Assembly (NCBI GenBank): GCA_001789205.1
Contig: MFYT01000004.1
Span: 1 to 64,000, forward strand
Direction of reading: 5' to 3'
Source of the DNA: Candidatus Raymondbacteria bacterium RIFOXYA2_FULL_49_16
GTDB lineage: Bacteria > Fibrobacterota > OXYB2-FULL-49-7 > XYB2-FULL-49-35
Length of the DNA: 64,000 bases
This document shows positions 39,951-48,445 of the stretch, piece after piece. The number at the start of each line of letters is the position of its first letter. Position 1 is the first letter of the stretch. The translations under genes were made by a program, and so were the position numbers. The notes below the pieces were generated by a model. It was not told the DNA's origin. It worked only from the letters and a program-made list of their open reading frames with translations, and did not search any database.

Positions 39951-40927
39951 ACTGTTTTCCCTTTCCGCGCCATTGTGGCGGCAAGCGTAATAGCGTCGAT
40001 CATGCTGCCAGGATCAGCCACGCCCTTGCCGGCAATATCAAACGCCGTACCATGGTCGACTGACGTGCGTATAAAAGGAATGCCCAGGGTCACGTTCACC
40101 CCTGCGGTGCGGCCGCGGCGCTCGGTAAGGCTGAAGAGCGCTGTCTTGAAGGCCACGTGGCCGTGGTCGTGGACCATGGAAACCACCCCGTGAAACTTGT
40201 CGCCAAAAAGCTGCGCAAACACCACGTCGGGCGGCACAGGCAGGGACGCGCGTATCCCCTCCCTGTTTAATTGCTTGACAGCAGGAACAATCTCCCGCTC
40301 CTCCTCCGCGCCGAACATTCCTCCCTCGCCCGCATGGGGATTGAGGCCCGACACGCCGATGCGCGGCGCGCGCACGCCAATGCCCTTGAGAAACCCATTG
40401 AGGAGCCTGGCCGTGGCAACCACCCGTTCACGCGTCACCATCCTGATGGCTGTGCGCAGGGGCTCGTGTAGAGTGACAAAGGCGATGGTCTTTCCGGCCG
40501 CGTACAAGGCAAGGCAATACCGTTTAATTCCCGCATACTCCGCGATGTAATCCGTGTGACCATGGAAGCCCTTTACTCCCGAAAGGGCCACCGCCTCCTT
40601 GGACAGCGGGGCCGTGGCAATGCCGTCTATCTGCCGCGCGGTCACCAAGCCCAGGGCCGCATTGAGCGCGATGAGTGCCTCCCTGCCGGCGCGCGCCTCG
40701 GTTTTGCCGTACCGCGGAACACGCGCGCACGGGTCACTGTTGAAAAGGGGGATCCTGGACAGGGAAACGCCCAGACATGCGGCCGCGCTGCCGATTGCGG
40801 CTGCGGAGCCAATAATCAACGGCGAACAGATCGCCCGCACTGGCCGATGGAGCGCCGCCTTGACCGCAAGTTCGGGACCAACACCATTGGGGTCGCCCGC
40901 GGTGATGCCGATAACCGGTTTTTTCAT
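39947..40927 (-). CDS. pdxA: 4-hydroxythreonine-4-phosphate dehydrogenase
   Basis: A 326-residue enzyme of the PLP (vitamin B6) pathway that oxidises 4-phosphohydroxy-threonine using NAD. Landmarks are VIGITAGDPNGVGPEL at the start, metal-binding His residues in GFHGHTDYIAEYAG, VSMVHDHGHVAFKT and TSVDHGTAFDIAGKGVADP, and SGLNPHAGEGG. Length and motif order fit PdxA. ATGA overlaps on both sides, with the MFS gene upstream and the HEAT-STAS gene downstream, show tight coupling. Confidence 0.95.
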   Translation of the reverse strand: MKKPVIGITAGDPNGVGPELAVKAALHRPVRAICSPLIIGSAAAIGSAAACLGVSLSRIPLFNSDPCARVPRYGKTEARAGREALIALNAALGLVTARQIDGIATAPLSKEAVALSGVKGFHGHTDYIAEYAGIKRYCLALYAAGKTIAFVTLHEPLRTAIRMVTRERVVATARLLNGFLKGIGVRAPRIGVSGLNPHAGEGGMFGAEEEREIVPAVKQLNREGIRASLPVPPDVVFAQLFGDKFHGVVSMVHDHGHVAFKTALFSLTERRGRTAGVNVTLGIPFIRTSVDHGTAFDIAGKGVADPGSMIDAITLAATMARKGKTV

Positions 40928-42150
40928 AATACCGTCCCTTTACGCTCATCAACAAGGAATAGAAGCGCAATGCCAATGACAAAGAAACCCGCGGTCATGA
41001 GTATGGCCGAACGGATGTCCCCGCCAGAAAATGACAGGAAGAGCCCGAAGGTAAAAAGACCACACAGGGCCGCGGCCTTGCCCGCAAAGCCCCAGAAGCC
41101 ATAAAATTCAGCTTCCTTTCCCGCAGGCGCAAAGAGGCCCACAATGCTGCGGCTCGCTGACTGGCTTGCGCCCATGGCAAAACCCACCGCATTGGCCACC
41201 ACCCAGAAGCTCTCCCGCTCCTTTACAAAATATGCTCCCAGCACCGCGGAAATCCAGAGGAAAAGCGTTATGAAGAGCGTACGGCGCGCGCCAATACGGT
41301 CCTGGACAAAACCAAACACAAAGGCGCCCGCAGCCGAGGTGACGTTCGCGGCCAGGATGAGGAGAATGATCTCCTTCTGCGAAAAATGCAGCGCCTCCTG
41401 GGCAAAAATCGCTGCGAATGAGATCACCGTGGCTGTGCCGCACGTGTAAAAGAAAAACGAGAGCAGGAAGAAAAACAACTCGCGATAGTGCCTGATGTCC
41501 CTGAACGTGTCGCGCAGACTGCTGAACCCCGCCTCGGGAATGGTCTTGTTCGACGGTGGAAGCGGTGCCGCGGTCCGTTCTTTTAACAGAAAAAAGACCG
41601 GCAGGGCGAAAACCCCGAAAAAAAGCGCGGTAAGAACAGGTGTGAACCTCAACGCGTTCTCGCCATAGCCTGCGTGTGAGAGATACGCGAGGCAGAGCAG
41701 AAGCGAGGAAATGCCGCCCACATATCCGAACGACCACGCGTACCCCGATATGCGGCCAATGGTATGGCGCGACGCAAGGCCGGGTAGAAAGCTGGAAACA
41801 AAATTCTCGGACAGGGCAAAGCCGAAATTCGAACAGATGACCATGGCGCAGGCGAGGAATACGTGTTCGCTGCTCCCGAAATAGAGCAGCGCGGTTGACG
41901 CAACACAGATCGCGTACGACGCGAAGAGAAAGCGCTTGCGGCTGTTGCCAAAGTCGGCCATGGCCCCGGCGATGGGGCTGGCGATAATGACAAAGAGATA
42001 TGAAAGCGAGAGGGTCAGTGACCAGAGAAAGGGTGTACCAATAGCCGAGACAAAATAAGCGTTGTATACGGCCGTGATGATGACCGTGGTGTAGCCAGAA
42101 TTGGCGAAATCAAAGAGGCAGAAGCCGAAAATTTCACGTTTTGCCGCCAT
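40924..42150 (-). CDS. MFS transporter, UMF1/Atg22-like
   Basis: A 408-residue carrier with about 12 hydrophobic segments. FGFCLFDFANSGYTTVIITAVYNAYFV at the start and PIAGAMADFGNSRKRFLF (the loop between helices 2 and 3) match the UMF1 family, related to yeast vacuolar Atg22. GASQSASRSIVGLFAP lies in a late loop. The transported compound is unknown. It lies 6 bases after the HAD gene and overlaps pdxA as ATGA. Confidence 0.85.
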   Translation of the reverse strand: MAAKREIFGFCLFDFANSGYTTVIITAVYNAYFVSAIGTPFLWSLTLSLSYLFVIIASPIAGAMADFGNSRKRFLFASYAICVASTALLYFGSSEHVFLACAMVICSNFGFALSENFVSSFLPGLASRHTIGRISGYAWSFGYVGGISSLLLCLAYLSHAGYGENALRFTPVLTALFFGVFALPVFFLLKERTAAPLPPSNKTIPEAGFSSLRDTFRDIRHYRELFFFLLSFFFYTCGTATVISFAAIFAQEALHFSQKEIILLILAANVTSAAGAFVFGFVQDRIGARRTLFITLFLWISAVLGAYFVKERESFWVVANAVGFAMGASQSASRSIVGLFAPAGKEAEFYGFWGFAGKAAALCGLFTFGLFLSFSGGDIRSAILMTAGFFVIGIALLFLVDERKGTVL

Positions 42151-42156
42151 GCACGC

Positions 42157-42804
42157 CTATGCTTCCAAAAACCGGACAATGTCCACCAGACCAGCGGCCA
42201 CGGTTTGCACCGCCAGGTCAGCCTCGCCCAGGTCCTCGGGATAGGGGCCGGTATGCACGCCCACCACACGCGCGCCCGCTGCCTTTGCCGCGCGTATCCC
42301 AATGACCGAATCCTCAAAGACCGCGCAGGCGGCGGGCGGCCTGCCCACCCGTTCTGCGGCAAGAAGATACCCTTCGGGGTCGGGCTTGAAGGCCCGCACA
42401 TCCCCCGCGTGGACTCGTACGGGAAAATACGTCTCCAGCTCCGTGGAACGCAGCACCGCCTCAACGGTTTTCTGCGCGCTCGCGCTCACCAGCGCAATGG
42501 GAACCCGGCCATGGTAGCGTTCCAAAAGATCCCTGATACCCGGCAAAGGATCTATGGGCCCTTCAAGCAGTCTGACAAAAAGATCGTGCTTTTCGCGCAC
42601 GGCTGTATGCAATGGCACGGGAAAAGGGTGCACCGCGTTCACATCCGTAAAAATCGACACAGTGTTTCTCCCCTTGACCGGGATATGCCTGACGTCCGTG
42701 GCTGGGATGCCATAGGCGCGGTAGACCGCTTGACGCGCTGCTTCGTGGACCGGCTCGGTGTCGACCAAAACCCCATCCATGTCGAACATGAGCGCCTGGA
42801 TCAT
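42157..42804 (-). CDS. HAD-family sugar-phosphate phosphatase/phosphoglucomutase-like
   Basis: A 215-residue haloacid-dehalogenase fold protein. Motif I is MFDMDGVLVDTEP with the nucleophile Asp, motif II is ALVSASAQ, and motifs III/IV are FKPDPEGYLLAAERVG and CAVFEDSVIGIRAAKAAGARVVG. It groups with beta-phosphoglucomutase-like members. The substrate is not determinable. It overlaps the amidohydrolase stop as ATGA and precedes the MFS gene. Confidence 0.9.
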   Translation of the reverse strand: MIQALMFDMDGVLVDTEPVHEAARQAVYRAYGIPATDVRHIPVKGRNTVSIFTDVNAVHPFPVPLHTAVREKHDLFVRLLEGPIDPLPGIRDLLERYHGRVPIALVSASAQKTVEAVLRSTELETYFPVRVHAGDVRAFKPDPEGYLLAAERVGRPPAACAVFEDSVIGIRAAKAAGARVVGVHTGPYPEDLGEADLAVQTVAAGLVDIVRFLEA

Positions 42805-44021
42805 ACAAGCACCTCCTTCCCATTTACCAAAACAAAAACCACGTCGCGGTCTTCGGTTAGAATCTCCTCAACCACGTCGCCGCTGGAGCATTCATGAAGT
42901 CGCACGCCGATAAGATCGGCCAGAAAGCCCTGCCGCACTTGTCCCAGCACCCCATTGAGCCCAATGGCGCGCGCGCCCCCCTGAATGGCAAGACAGAGGA
43001 TTTCCTCGCCCGAAAGCGCCGGGGCAAGGGATTTCAAGCAGAAAAGCTCGTCAAAGAGGTTGAGCGAATCGACCGTGGCAAGGCTGTCCGTACCCACACA
43101 GACATTGATGCCGCTGGCGCGGAATTTTTCCAGGGGAAAGGGGCCATGGTTGAACCGCTGCCAGCTCCGAGGGCAGATAACCACAGAGACCTCTTGACGC
43201 GCCATGCGGGCAATCTCCTGGTCTGAAACGAAATTCGCGTGCGCCACGATCATTTTCCGGGGAACCAGTGAACGCGAAAACAGATACGAGACTGGAGACT
43301 CGCCTATGGGGCACGACAACCCCATGCCATGCCTGCTGAGGGCGGCATTGAGTCCGCCTGTGCCGTACAGAAAGAGATCGTGCTCCTCTTTGCTCTCGGC
43401 CACATGGCTCAAAACAAAGACATTCTGTTCAGCGGCATAAGCAAGGCACTGCCTGAAAAGCTCTTCAGGGACCGAATAGGGCGCATGGGGGCAAATACCC
43501 CAGTTAGACAGCTCATTTGCCAAAAAGCCGCTCGCTTTGGCAAGGGTGTCGGCAAAAATGGTTGCGGGATCCTTACCCCCGGCAAGGGAAAACTCAAGGA
43601 AAATGATCGACCGAAGCCGTTCGTTGAAAAGTATCTTGAACGAGGCGCCGCTATAGCTGGAGTCGAGCACGGTCGTTGTGCCCGAATTGAGGCATTCAAG
43701 AACGCCCAGGTGCACGGCATTGATCTCTTCATCGAATGAAATCTCTTGTCTCTTATGCAAAAAATCAGACAGCCATATTGAAAAGCTACTCGAATAATCG
43801 ATAACGTCCCGGAGAGGACCATATTCAAGGTGCGTATGAGCATTGATGAGACCGGGCAGCAGCGCCGTATTCTCAAAAAAGAGCTCGTGGTCATTTGGAT
43901 ATTTATCCTTAAGCAGCCTCCAGGCGCCCACATCGACTATCCGTTTATCCACAACCCTCACACAACCGTCATTAATGACACCCTGGTGCAGCGTAATAAT
44001 CTTGGAGGCCCCGTAAAGCAT
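42801..44021 (-). CDS. Amidohydrolase of the MtaD/ATZ-TRZ group, possibly aminodeoxyfutalosine deaminase
   Basis: About 406 residues from the ATG at 44021; a TTG at 44063 would add 14. It is a metal-dependent TIM-barrel hydrolase with GLINAHTHLEYGPLRD (metal His-x-His), GICPHAPYSVPEE, VLSHVAESKEEHDLF and GTDSLATVDSLNLFDE. These features fit the family of purine/aminofutalosine deaminases, and aminodeoxyfutalosine deaminase of the futalosine menaquinone pathway is one plausible role; S-adenosylhomocysteine or methylthioadenosine deaminase is another. It heads the five-gene operon. Confidence 0.8.
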   Translation of the reverse strand: MLYGASKIITLHQGVINDGCVRVVDKRIVDVGAWRLLKDKYPNDHELFFENTALLPGLINAHTHLEYGPLRDVIDYSSSFSIWLSDFLHKRQEISFDEEINAVHLGVLECLNSGTTTVLDSSYSGASFKILFNERLRSIIFLEFSLAGGKDPATIFADTLAKASGFLANELSNWGICPHAPYSVPEELFRQCLAYAAEQNVFVLSHVAESKEEHDLFLYGTGGLNAALSRHGMGLSCPIGESPVSYLFSRSLVPRKMIVAHANFVSDQEIARMARQEVSVVICPRSWQRFNHGPFPLEKFRASGINVCVGTDSLATVDSLNLFDELFCLKSLAPALSGEEILCLAIQGGARAIGLNGVLGQVRQGFLADLIGVRLHECSSGDVVEEILTEDRDVVFVLVNGKEVLV

Positions 44022-44081
44022 GCTCAAAAAATAAGTTACATGACTTGATGAAAGCAAAACCAACCGTTCTGCGGGAAACCC

Positions 44082-44110
44082 TTGCCCTTTGGGGTGAGAA
44101 ATTATATTTT
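44082..44110 (+). promoter_or_regulatory. Promoter of the STAS-PEGA gene
   Basis: TTGCCC (44082-44087), a 17-base spacer, TATTTT (44105-44110). A second perfect -10, TATAAT at 44125-44130, has no convincing -35. AAAAGGA lies 9 bases before the ATG at 44160. Confidence 0.5.
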
Positions 44111-44159
44111 AATATAAATCTTTGTATAATTTAAACTTTTTATAAAAGGACCTATTCTC

Positions 44160-45923
44160 ATGGAAATGCGCATTCATTCCCTGGGTATCTTCGAGGTCAT
44201 TGTGCCCGAACTTGGGGCCGACCAAATTTTCGACACGGAAAAACTCAAAGATTTTTTCACTTCAGCGCTCAACCGCGGGGTCCGGAATTTCTGCATCGAC
44301 TTCTCGCGTTTTTCATCGCTCGATAAGGCGGTAATAAAATCTATCATAAGCTTGAATAAGGTTGTTTTGCGCTCAACCGGCAGACTCACCATTCTCTCCA
44401 CCAACAGCGCCATCACAGAGACGCTCGACCATTCGGGCATTTCCGGCATTATCCGCGTCTATCTGTCCGAAGATGAAATCAGCGCAGATTCAAAAGAGAT
44501 CCTGAAACAGACCGAATCATTCTACATCGGCAACATCAAGCAGGCCGAACCCCCCAAACACCTGAAGAAAGAGGACACGCCCGAATCCAAGGTAAAAGCC
44601 GACACACCGCCAAAAGACCAGTTTGATACGCTCAAGGCTGAACTTTCGAGCCTCATCTCATTCGATACCGATGAACCTGAAACGCCATCCACTACCCCGC
44701 CACCGCAGCAGCAACCGAAAAAAGAGGAGAGCGTACTCGAGACCATTCCGGAGAGGAAAGAACAACCCCGGGAAAAAAGCGAACCCGATACTGGGTGGCT
44801 TAAAAAAGACCTCTCAGCCCTCTTTTCCGATTCCTCCGAGCCCGAGAAAAAACCAGAACCAAAACCCGAGCCGCCAAAGCCAAAGGAAGAAGAAGCGCCT
44901 TTTATCTCTTCAGCGCCAAAAACTTTCAAACAAGGTGAACCCAGGTATCACGCGCCTCGCGCTGTGGAACAACCTGCGCAGTCGCCGAAAAAGCCAGCAC
45001 CCGCAATGGACCCAGGGTCCCGCAAAACCGGGGAAGGGCCTGTTCCCGAGAAAAAGAAATCCGGCGTTCCCAAGGCAATACTTGTCATTTTACTTCTTTC
45101 CGTTATGGCCGGGGCCGTATATATGTTTGTTTTAAAGCCAGCGGACGAGAACGCCCCTATCGAGCGTCCAACTAAATATACCGCGGAACAGCCGCCTGTG
45201 GAAAAACAACCCTTGGCGCCTCCTGAGGCCGCTCCTGTTGTTCCTGAAAAACCTGCTGAAGCCGTACCACAACCCGAAGAACAAGTAGAACCTGAAAAAA
45301 CAGTTAAACCCGAGTTCAGGCCTGCTCCCATGAAGCCGGAGTTCAAACCCGCTCCTAAGCCTGAACCCAGACCAGCTCCAAAGCCTACTCCAAAGCCAGA
45401 ACTTAAGCCTGAACCCAAGCCTGCACCCAAACCTGAGCCTAAGCCCGAACCCAAGCCTGCACCCAAACCTGAGCCTAAGCCCGAACCCAAGCCTGCACCA
45501 AAACCTGAGCCTAAGCCCGAACCTAAACAGGAAGCAAAACCTGCTCCGGCAAAAGCCGCGCCTCAACCTGAAAAAAGCATTGAGGAAGAGGCTGATGATC
45601 TTTTTGCCGATGAACCAGCAACAGCGCCTGCTGCAAAAGCCGCTCCAGTTCCGGCCGCTCCAGCCCCCGCTCCAGCAGCAGCTGCTCCGGCGCCTGCGGC
45701 TGCCGGAGGCGGAAGTAGTACTGGGGCAATCTTCATCTCATCGTCTCCGCCAACTGCCGAGATCATTTATGATGGTAAAGTGGTGGGTACGGCAAACCGC
45801 GCGCCGGTCACGCTTCCGGTTGGCACCTACAAAATTACCCTGCGCAAGGGTTCCATTGAGACTGAAGTCGAAATCGAAGTGCTCGAAGGCAAGAACAAAC
45901 CCAAGTTCATCAAGCTGAAATAA
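44160..45923 (+). CDS. STAS domain-transmembrane-Pro/Lys repeat-PEGA protein
   Basis: A 587-residue protein with an unusual order. Residues 1-105 form a STAS-like domain (NFCIDFSRFSSLDKAVIKSI, DHSGISGIIRVY). A charged linker (130-300) leads to one transmembrane segment at 302-325. A TonB-like stretch at about 380-470 repeats KPEPKPAPKPEPKPEP, encoded by a 36-base tandem repeat. Residues 515-587 form a PEGA domain (ISSSPPTAEIIYDGKVVGTA) ending in a short basic tail. The STAS part should be cytoplasmic and the PEGA part periplasmic. It could carry a cytoplasmic signal to the cell wall; not established. The M23 peptidase follows 5 bases later. Confidence 0.8.
   Translation: MEMRIHSLGIFEVIVPELGADQIFDTEKLKDFFTSALNRGVRNFCIDFSRFSSLDKAVIKSIISLNKVVLRSTGRLTILSTNSAITETLDHSGISGIIRVYLSEDEISADSKEILKQTESFYIGNIKQAEPPKHLKKEDTPESKVKADTPPKDQFDTLKAELSSLISFDTDEPETPSTTPPPQQQPKKEESVLETIPERKEQPREKSEPDTGWLKKDLSALFSDSSEPEKKPEPKPEPPKPKEEEAPFISSAPKTFKQGEPRYHAPRAVEQPAQSPKKPAPAMDPGSRKTGEGPVPEKKKSGVPKAILVILLLSVMAGAVYMFVLKPADENAPIERPTKYTAEQPPVEKQPLAPPEAAPVVPEKPAEAVPQPEEQVEPEKTVKPEFRPAPMKPEFKPAPKPEPRPAPKPTPKPELKPEPKPAPKPEPKPEPKPAPKPEPKPEPKPAPKPEPKPEPKQEAKPAPAKAAPQPEKSIEEEADDLFADEPATAPAAKAAPVPAAPAPAPAAAAPAPAAAGGGSSTGAIFISSSPPTAEIIYDGKVVGTANRAPVTLPVGTYKITLRKGSIETEVEIEVLEGKNKPKFIKLK
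45396..45530 (+). repeat. 36-bp tandem repeat encoding Pro-Lys-Glu tract
   Basis: A 36-base unit beginning CCTGAGCCTAAGCCCGAAC recurs from 45432 and again from 45468 and 45504, with near-identical sequence; diverged units flank it. It encodes PEPKPEPKPAPK per unit in the STAS-PEGA protein and is prone to copy-number change. Confidence 0.85.
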
Positions 45924-45928
45924 AACCT

Positions 45929-47161
45929 GTGCGCCGTTTTTTCATTACCGGCGGCTCAACGGCCATTGGCCTTGTGGTCGCCCTTATGGCTTTTTCCTCT
46001 CCCTTTGACCGTGCTCCGGGAAGTGTGCCCGTTATCAAGGCCGCGCCCCCGCGAATACAAGGGCTTGGCGCGCCACTGGGAAGCGTTGTCCAGAAAGACC
46101 AGACCCTCTCACAGATACTAGCTGCGCAGGGGATAAAACCGGACAGACATGCGCGCATTGTCCAAACATTGAAGGGCGTCTATGCGACCCATATTTTCCC
46201 TGGCCAGGAATACAAAATCACAACAACCCCCGATTCGCTCCTCACGACGCTCACGCTAAAATCACGCGACCGGTGCACCGTCTACCGGGTGACGGCCAAT
46301 GATACCGGCCTGTGCGCGGACTCTCTTGCGCTGCCACTTACCAAAATAACACGGTCGCTTTCGGGCACGCTGGAATCATCTCTCTACAGCGCCATTTCCT
46401 CCCTGGGCGAATCGCCCGAACTCATCCAGGCCATGATCGACCTTTTCTCCTGGGACATCAACTGGTTCTTTGATCCGCGCGAGGGCGACCATTTCTGCCT
46501 CGTCTACGAAAAATATTATTGCGGCGAAGAATTCATGAAATACGGACGGATCCTTGCCGCAACGTACGTGAACGGCGACCGCAGGTTCACCGTCTACCAT
46601 TTCAACCCGGACAGCGTGGTCAACGGCTATTTCAACGAGAACGGCGTATCTGCCAAAAAAGCGTTTCTCAAGGCGCCTTTGACCTACCACCATATCAGCT
46701 CCCGGTTCAGCCGGAGCAGACTGCATCCCATACTCAAGGTCTACCGGCCCCATTTTGCCGTTGATTATGCGGCTGCCACAGGCACGCCGGTCAAAGCGGC
46801 CGCGGATGGCGTTGTTACCAGCGCGGGTGCGCATGGCGGGTATGGAAACATGCTCTCACTCCGCCACGCGGGCTCCTATAATTCTTATTATGGCCACCTC
46901 TCAGGTTTTGCGCGGGGCATCCATTCGGGTAACAGGGTGCGCCAGGGCGATATCATCGGCTACGTGGGAAGCACCGGCCTTGCCACTGGTCCGCACCTTG
47001 ACTATCGCATATCCCTGAACGGCCGCTTCATCGATCCATTGAAAATGGCGCCGCCGTCACTCTCCAGCGTACCCGCTCTCTTTGCCGGCGCTTTTGATGA
47101 AGTTAAGGAAAAATACCGGCACAAACTTCTTTCCGGCGAACCAGCCTATGCAGACAAATGA
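45929..47161 (+). CDS. M23-family peptidoglycan endopeptidase (LytM-like)
   Basis: A 410-residue exported protein starting at GTG. After the hydrophobic leader and a region with an OapA/LysM-like character (GSVVQKDQTLSQILAAQG), the C-terminal M23 domain shows metal His/Asp in RPHFAVDYAA, the His in YYGHLSGFARG, and GPHLDYRIS where many relatives have HLHYE. It should cut peptide cross-links in cell wall. Its gene lies 5 bases after the STAS-PEGA gene, suggesting linked cell-wall functions; its 3' end overlaps the next gene by 14 bases. Confidence 0.9.
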   Translation: MRRFFITGGSTAIGLVVALMAFSSPFDRAPGSVPVIKAAPPRIQGLGAPLGSVVQKDQTLSQILAAQGIKPDRHARIVQTLKGVYATHIFPGQEYKITTTPDSLLTTLTLKSRDRCTVYRVTANDTGLCADSLALPLTKITRSLSGTLESSLYSAISSLGESPELIQAMIDLFSWDINWFFDPREGDHFCLVYEKYYCGEEFMKYGRILAATYVNGDRRFTVYHFNPDSVVNGYFNENGVSAKKAFLKAPLTYHHISSRFSRSRLHPILKVYRPHFAVDYAAATGTPVKAAADGVVTSAGAHGGYGNMLSLRHAGSYNSYYGHLSGFARGIHSGNRVRQGDIIGYVGSTGLATGPHLDYRISLNGRFIDPLKMAPPSLSSVPALFAGAFDEVKEKYRHKLLSGEPAYADK

Positions 47162-47558
47162 CACCTACATACGCCGCATCGAGACCGCTGTGGCAAAAGA
47201 TCCCCGCTATAAAATGCAGGCCTACCTCTTCATCCTCGGCGGCCTCGAATACACGCTGAAAAAACTCTCGAAAAAGGGCCGGAAGGCCGACCCGAAAAAA
47301 CAAGTCACCGGCCAGGAACTCTCCCATGGGATCAAGGAATACGCCCTGGCGCAGTTTGGGCCCACGGCAAAAATGGTTTTTGACCACTGGGGCATACGCG
47401 GTTCCGGCGATTTTGGCAATATCGTCTATAATCTGATTGACACGGGTCTCATGGGCAAAAGTGAAACAGACCGGATCGAAGACTTTAATAATGTCTTCAG
47501 CTTCGAGGATGAATTCGTGAACAACTACCGATTCAAGGTGGATCCGCGGCGCCTCTAA
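47148..47558 (+). CDS. Minf_1886 family protein
   Basis: About 136 residues from the ATG at 47148 (a frame from 47082 is inside the peptidase gene). It matches the Minf_1886 family: IETAVAKDPRYKMQAYLFIL, GLEYTLKKL, VTGQELSHGIKEYALAQFG and DFGNIVYNLIDTGLMGKSE. Function is unknown; the family is small, cytoplasmic and widespread in Planctomycetes, Verrucomicrobia and relatives. Its stop overlaps the next gene by one base (TAATG). Confidence 0.85.
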   Translation: MQTNDTYIRRIETAVAKDPRYKMQAYLFILGGLEYTLKKLSKKGRKADPKKQVTGQELSHGIKEYALAQFGPTAKMVFDHWGIRGSGDFGNIVYNLIDTGLMGKSETDRIEDFNNVFSFEDEFVNNYRFKVDPRRL

Positions 47559-48445
47559 TGGATGCCCCTTTCGTCAGCATCATTGTTCCCACTCTCAACA
47601 GGCCCGATTTTTTACGCCAAACTCTGTCCTGCATCCAGCAACAGACCTACCGTGCGTTTGAAGTGATCGTGGTTGACCAATCAACACCCGCGCGTCCTAC
47701 GCAGTGCGCGGATATCCCCGACTTCAGGTATTTCCATCTTCCAAAGCAAAACCTGCCCGCTGCACGCAATCTGGGTATCAGCAATACCCGTGGAAGCATC
47801 GTCCTCTTCCTGGACGACGACGTCTCCTTTGGTCCCCTGCTGGCGGCCGCGCATGTTCGCGCCCACGCCGCCAACCCAGGGGCAGGCGCGGTGACCGGAA
47901 GGATACGGCTGAATCCGCCGCATTTTTATCCGCCGCAGAAAACCTATGCCCTGCTCGATCCGAAAAGCGGAAAGTATTCGGCCAACTGCGACCTGGACGC
48001 AGCAGGCTTTGTCACCTGCATGAGCGGCTGTAATATGTCGCTGAAAAAAAAGGCTCTGGACGCGGTCGGGCCTTTTGATGCCAACTACCGGGGCAATGCA
48101 TTGTACGAGGAAATTGATTTTTCCCTTAGGCTTACGCGTAAAGGTTTTCACATCTGGTTCGAACCCGCGGCCAGCCTCACCCATTTCAGGGCTGACAATG
48201 GCGGTTGCAGGGCAAGTGCGGGAACAGCCTACCTCAGGGCCAAATTCAGGAACACTGGTTACTTTTTCTCAAAAAACCTCTCTCTGCTTCCCGGGCCCGC
48301 GTTTTTTATAGCGCTGAAAAATGAAATCGAGTTTTACACAAGGGAAAAAGAGGGGGGCCACAGACTCGGCGAGGCGCTGCTCCACTTCTTTTCAGCCTGC
48401 CGAGGCCTGGCGCGGGGAGCGCTCAAACGTCTTTCCGGCCTGTAG
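47558..48445 (+). CDS. Glycosyltransferase family 2
   Basis: A 295-residue GT-A enzyme. It starts VSIIVPTLNRPDFLRQTL, with the metal-binding DxD-like FLDDDVSFGP at about 86-95, the MSGCNMSLKKKALDAVGPFD acceptor block, and the EIDFSLRLTRKGF catalytic base region. It probably transfers a sugar in surface polysaccharide synthesis. It overlaps the Minf_1886 gene by one base and runs 23 bases into the convergent GT4 gene. Confidence 0.9.
   Translation: MDAPFVSIIVPTLNRPDFLRQTLSCIQQQTYRAFEVIVVDQSTPARPTQCADIPDFRYFHLPKQNLPAARNLGISNTRGSIVLFLDDDVSFGPLLAAAHVRAHAANPGAGAVTGRIRLNPPHFYPPQKTYALLDPKSGKYSANCDLDAAGFVTCMSGCNMSLKKKALDAVGPFDANYRGNALYEEIDFSLRLTRKGFHIWFEPAASLTHFRADNGGCRASAGTAYLRAKFRNTGYFFSKNLSLLPGPAFFIALKNEIEFYTREKEGGHRLGEALLHFFSACRGLARGALKRLSGL

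Noticed and set aside
45396-45530. CRISPR array from the direct repeats
   Set aside because: The repeat is in frame and encodes a Pro-Lys tract in a protein; there are no spacers.
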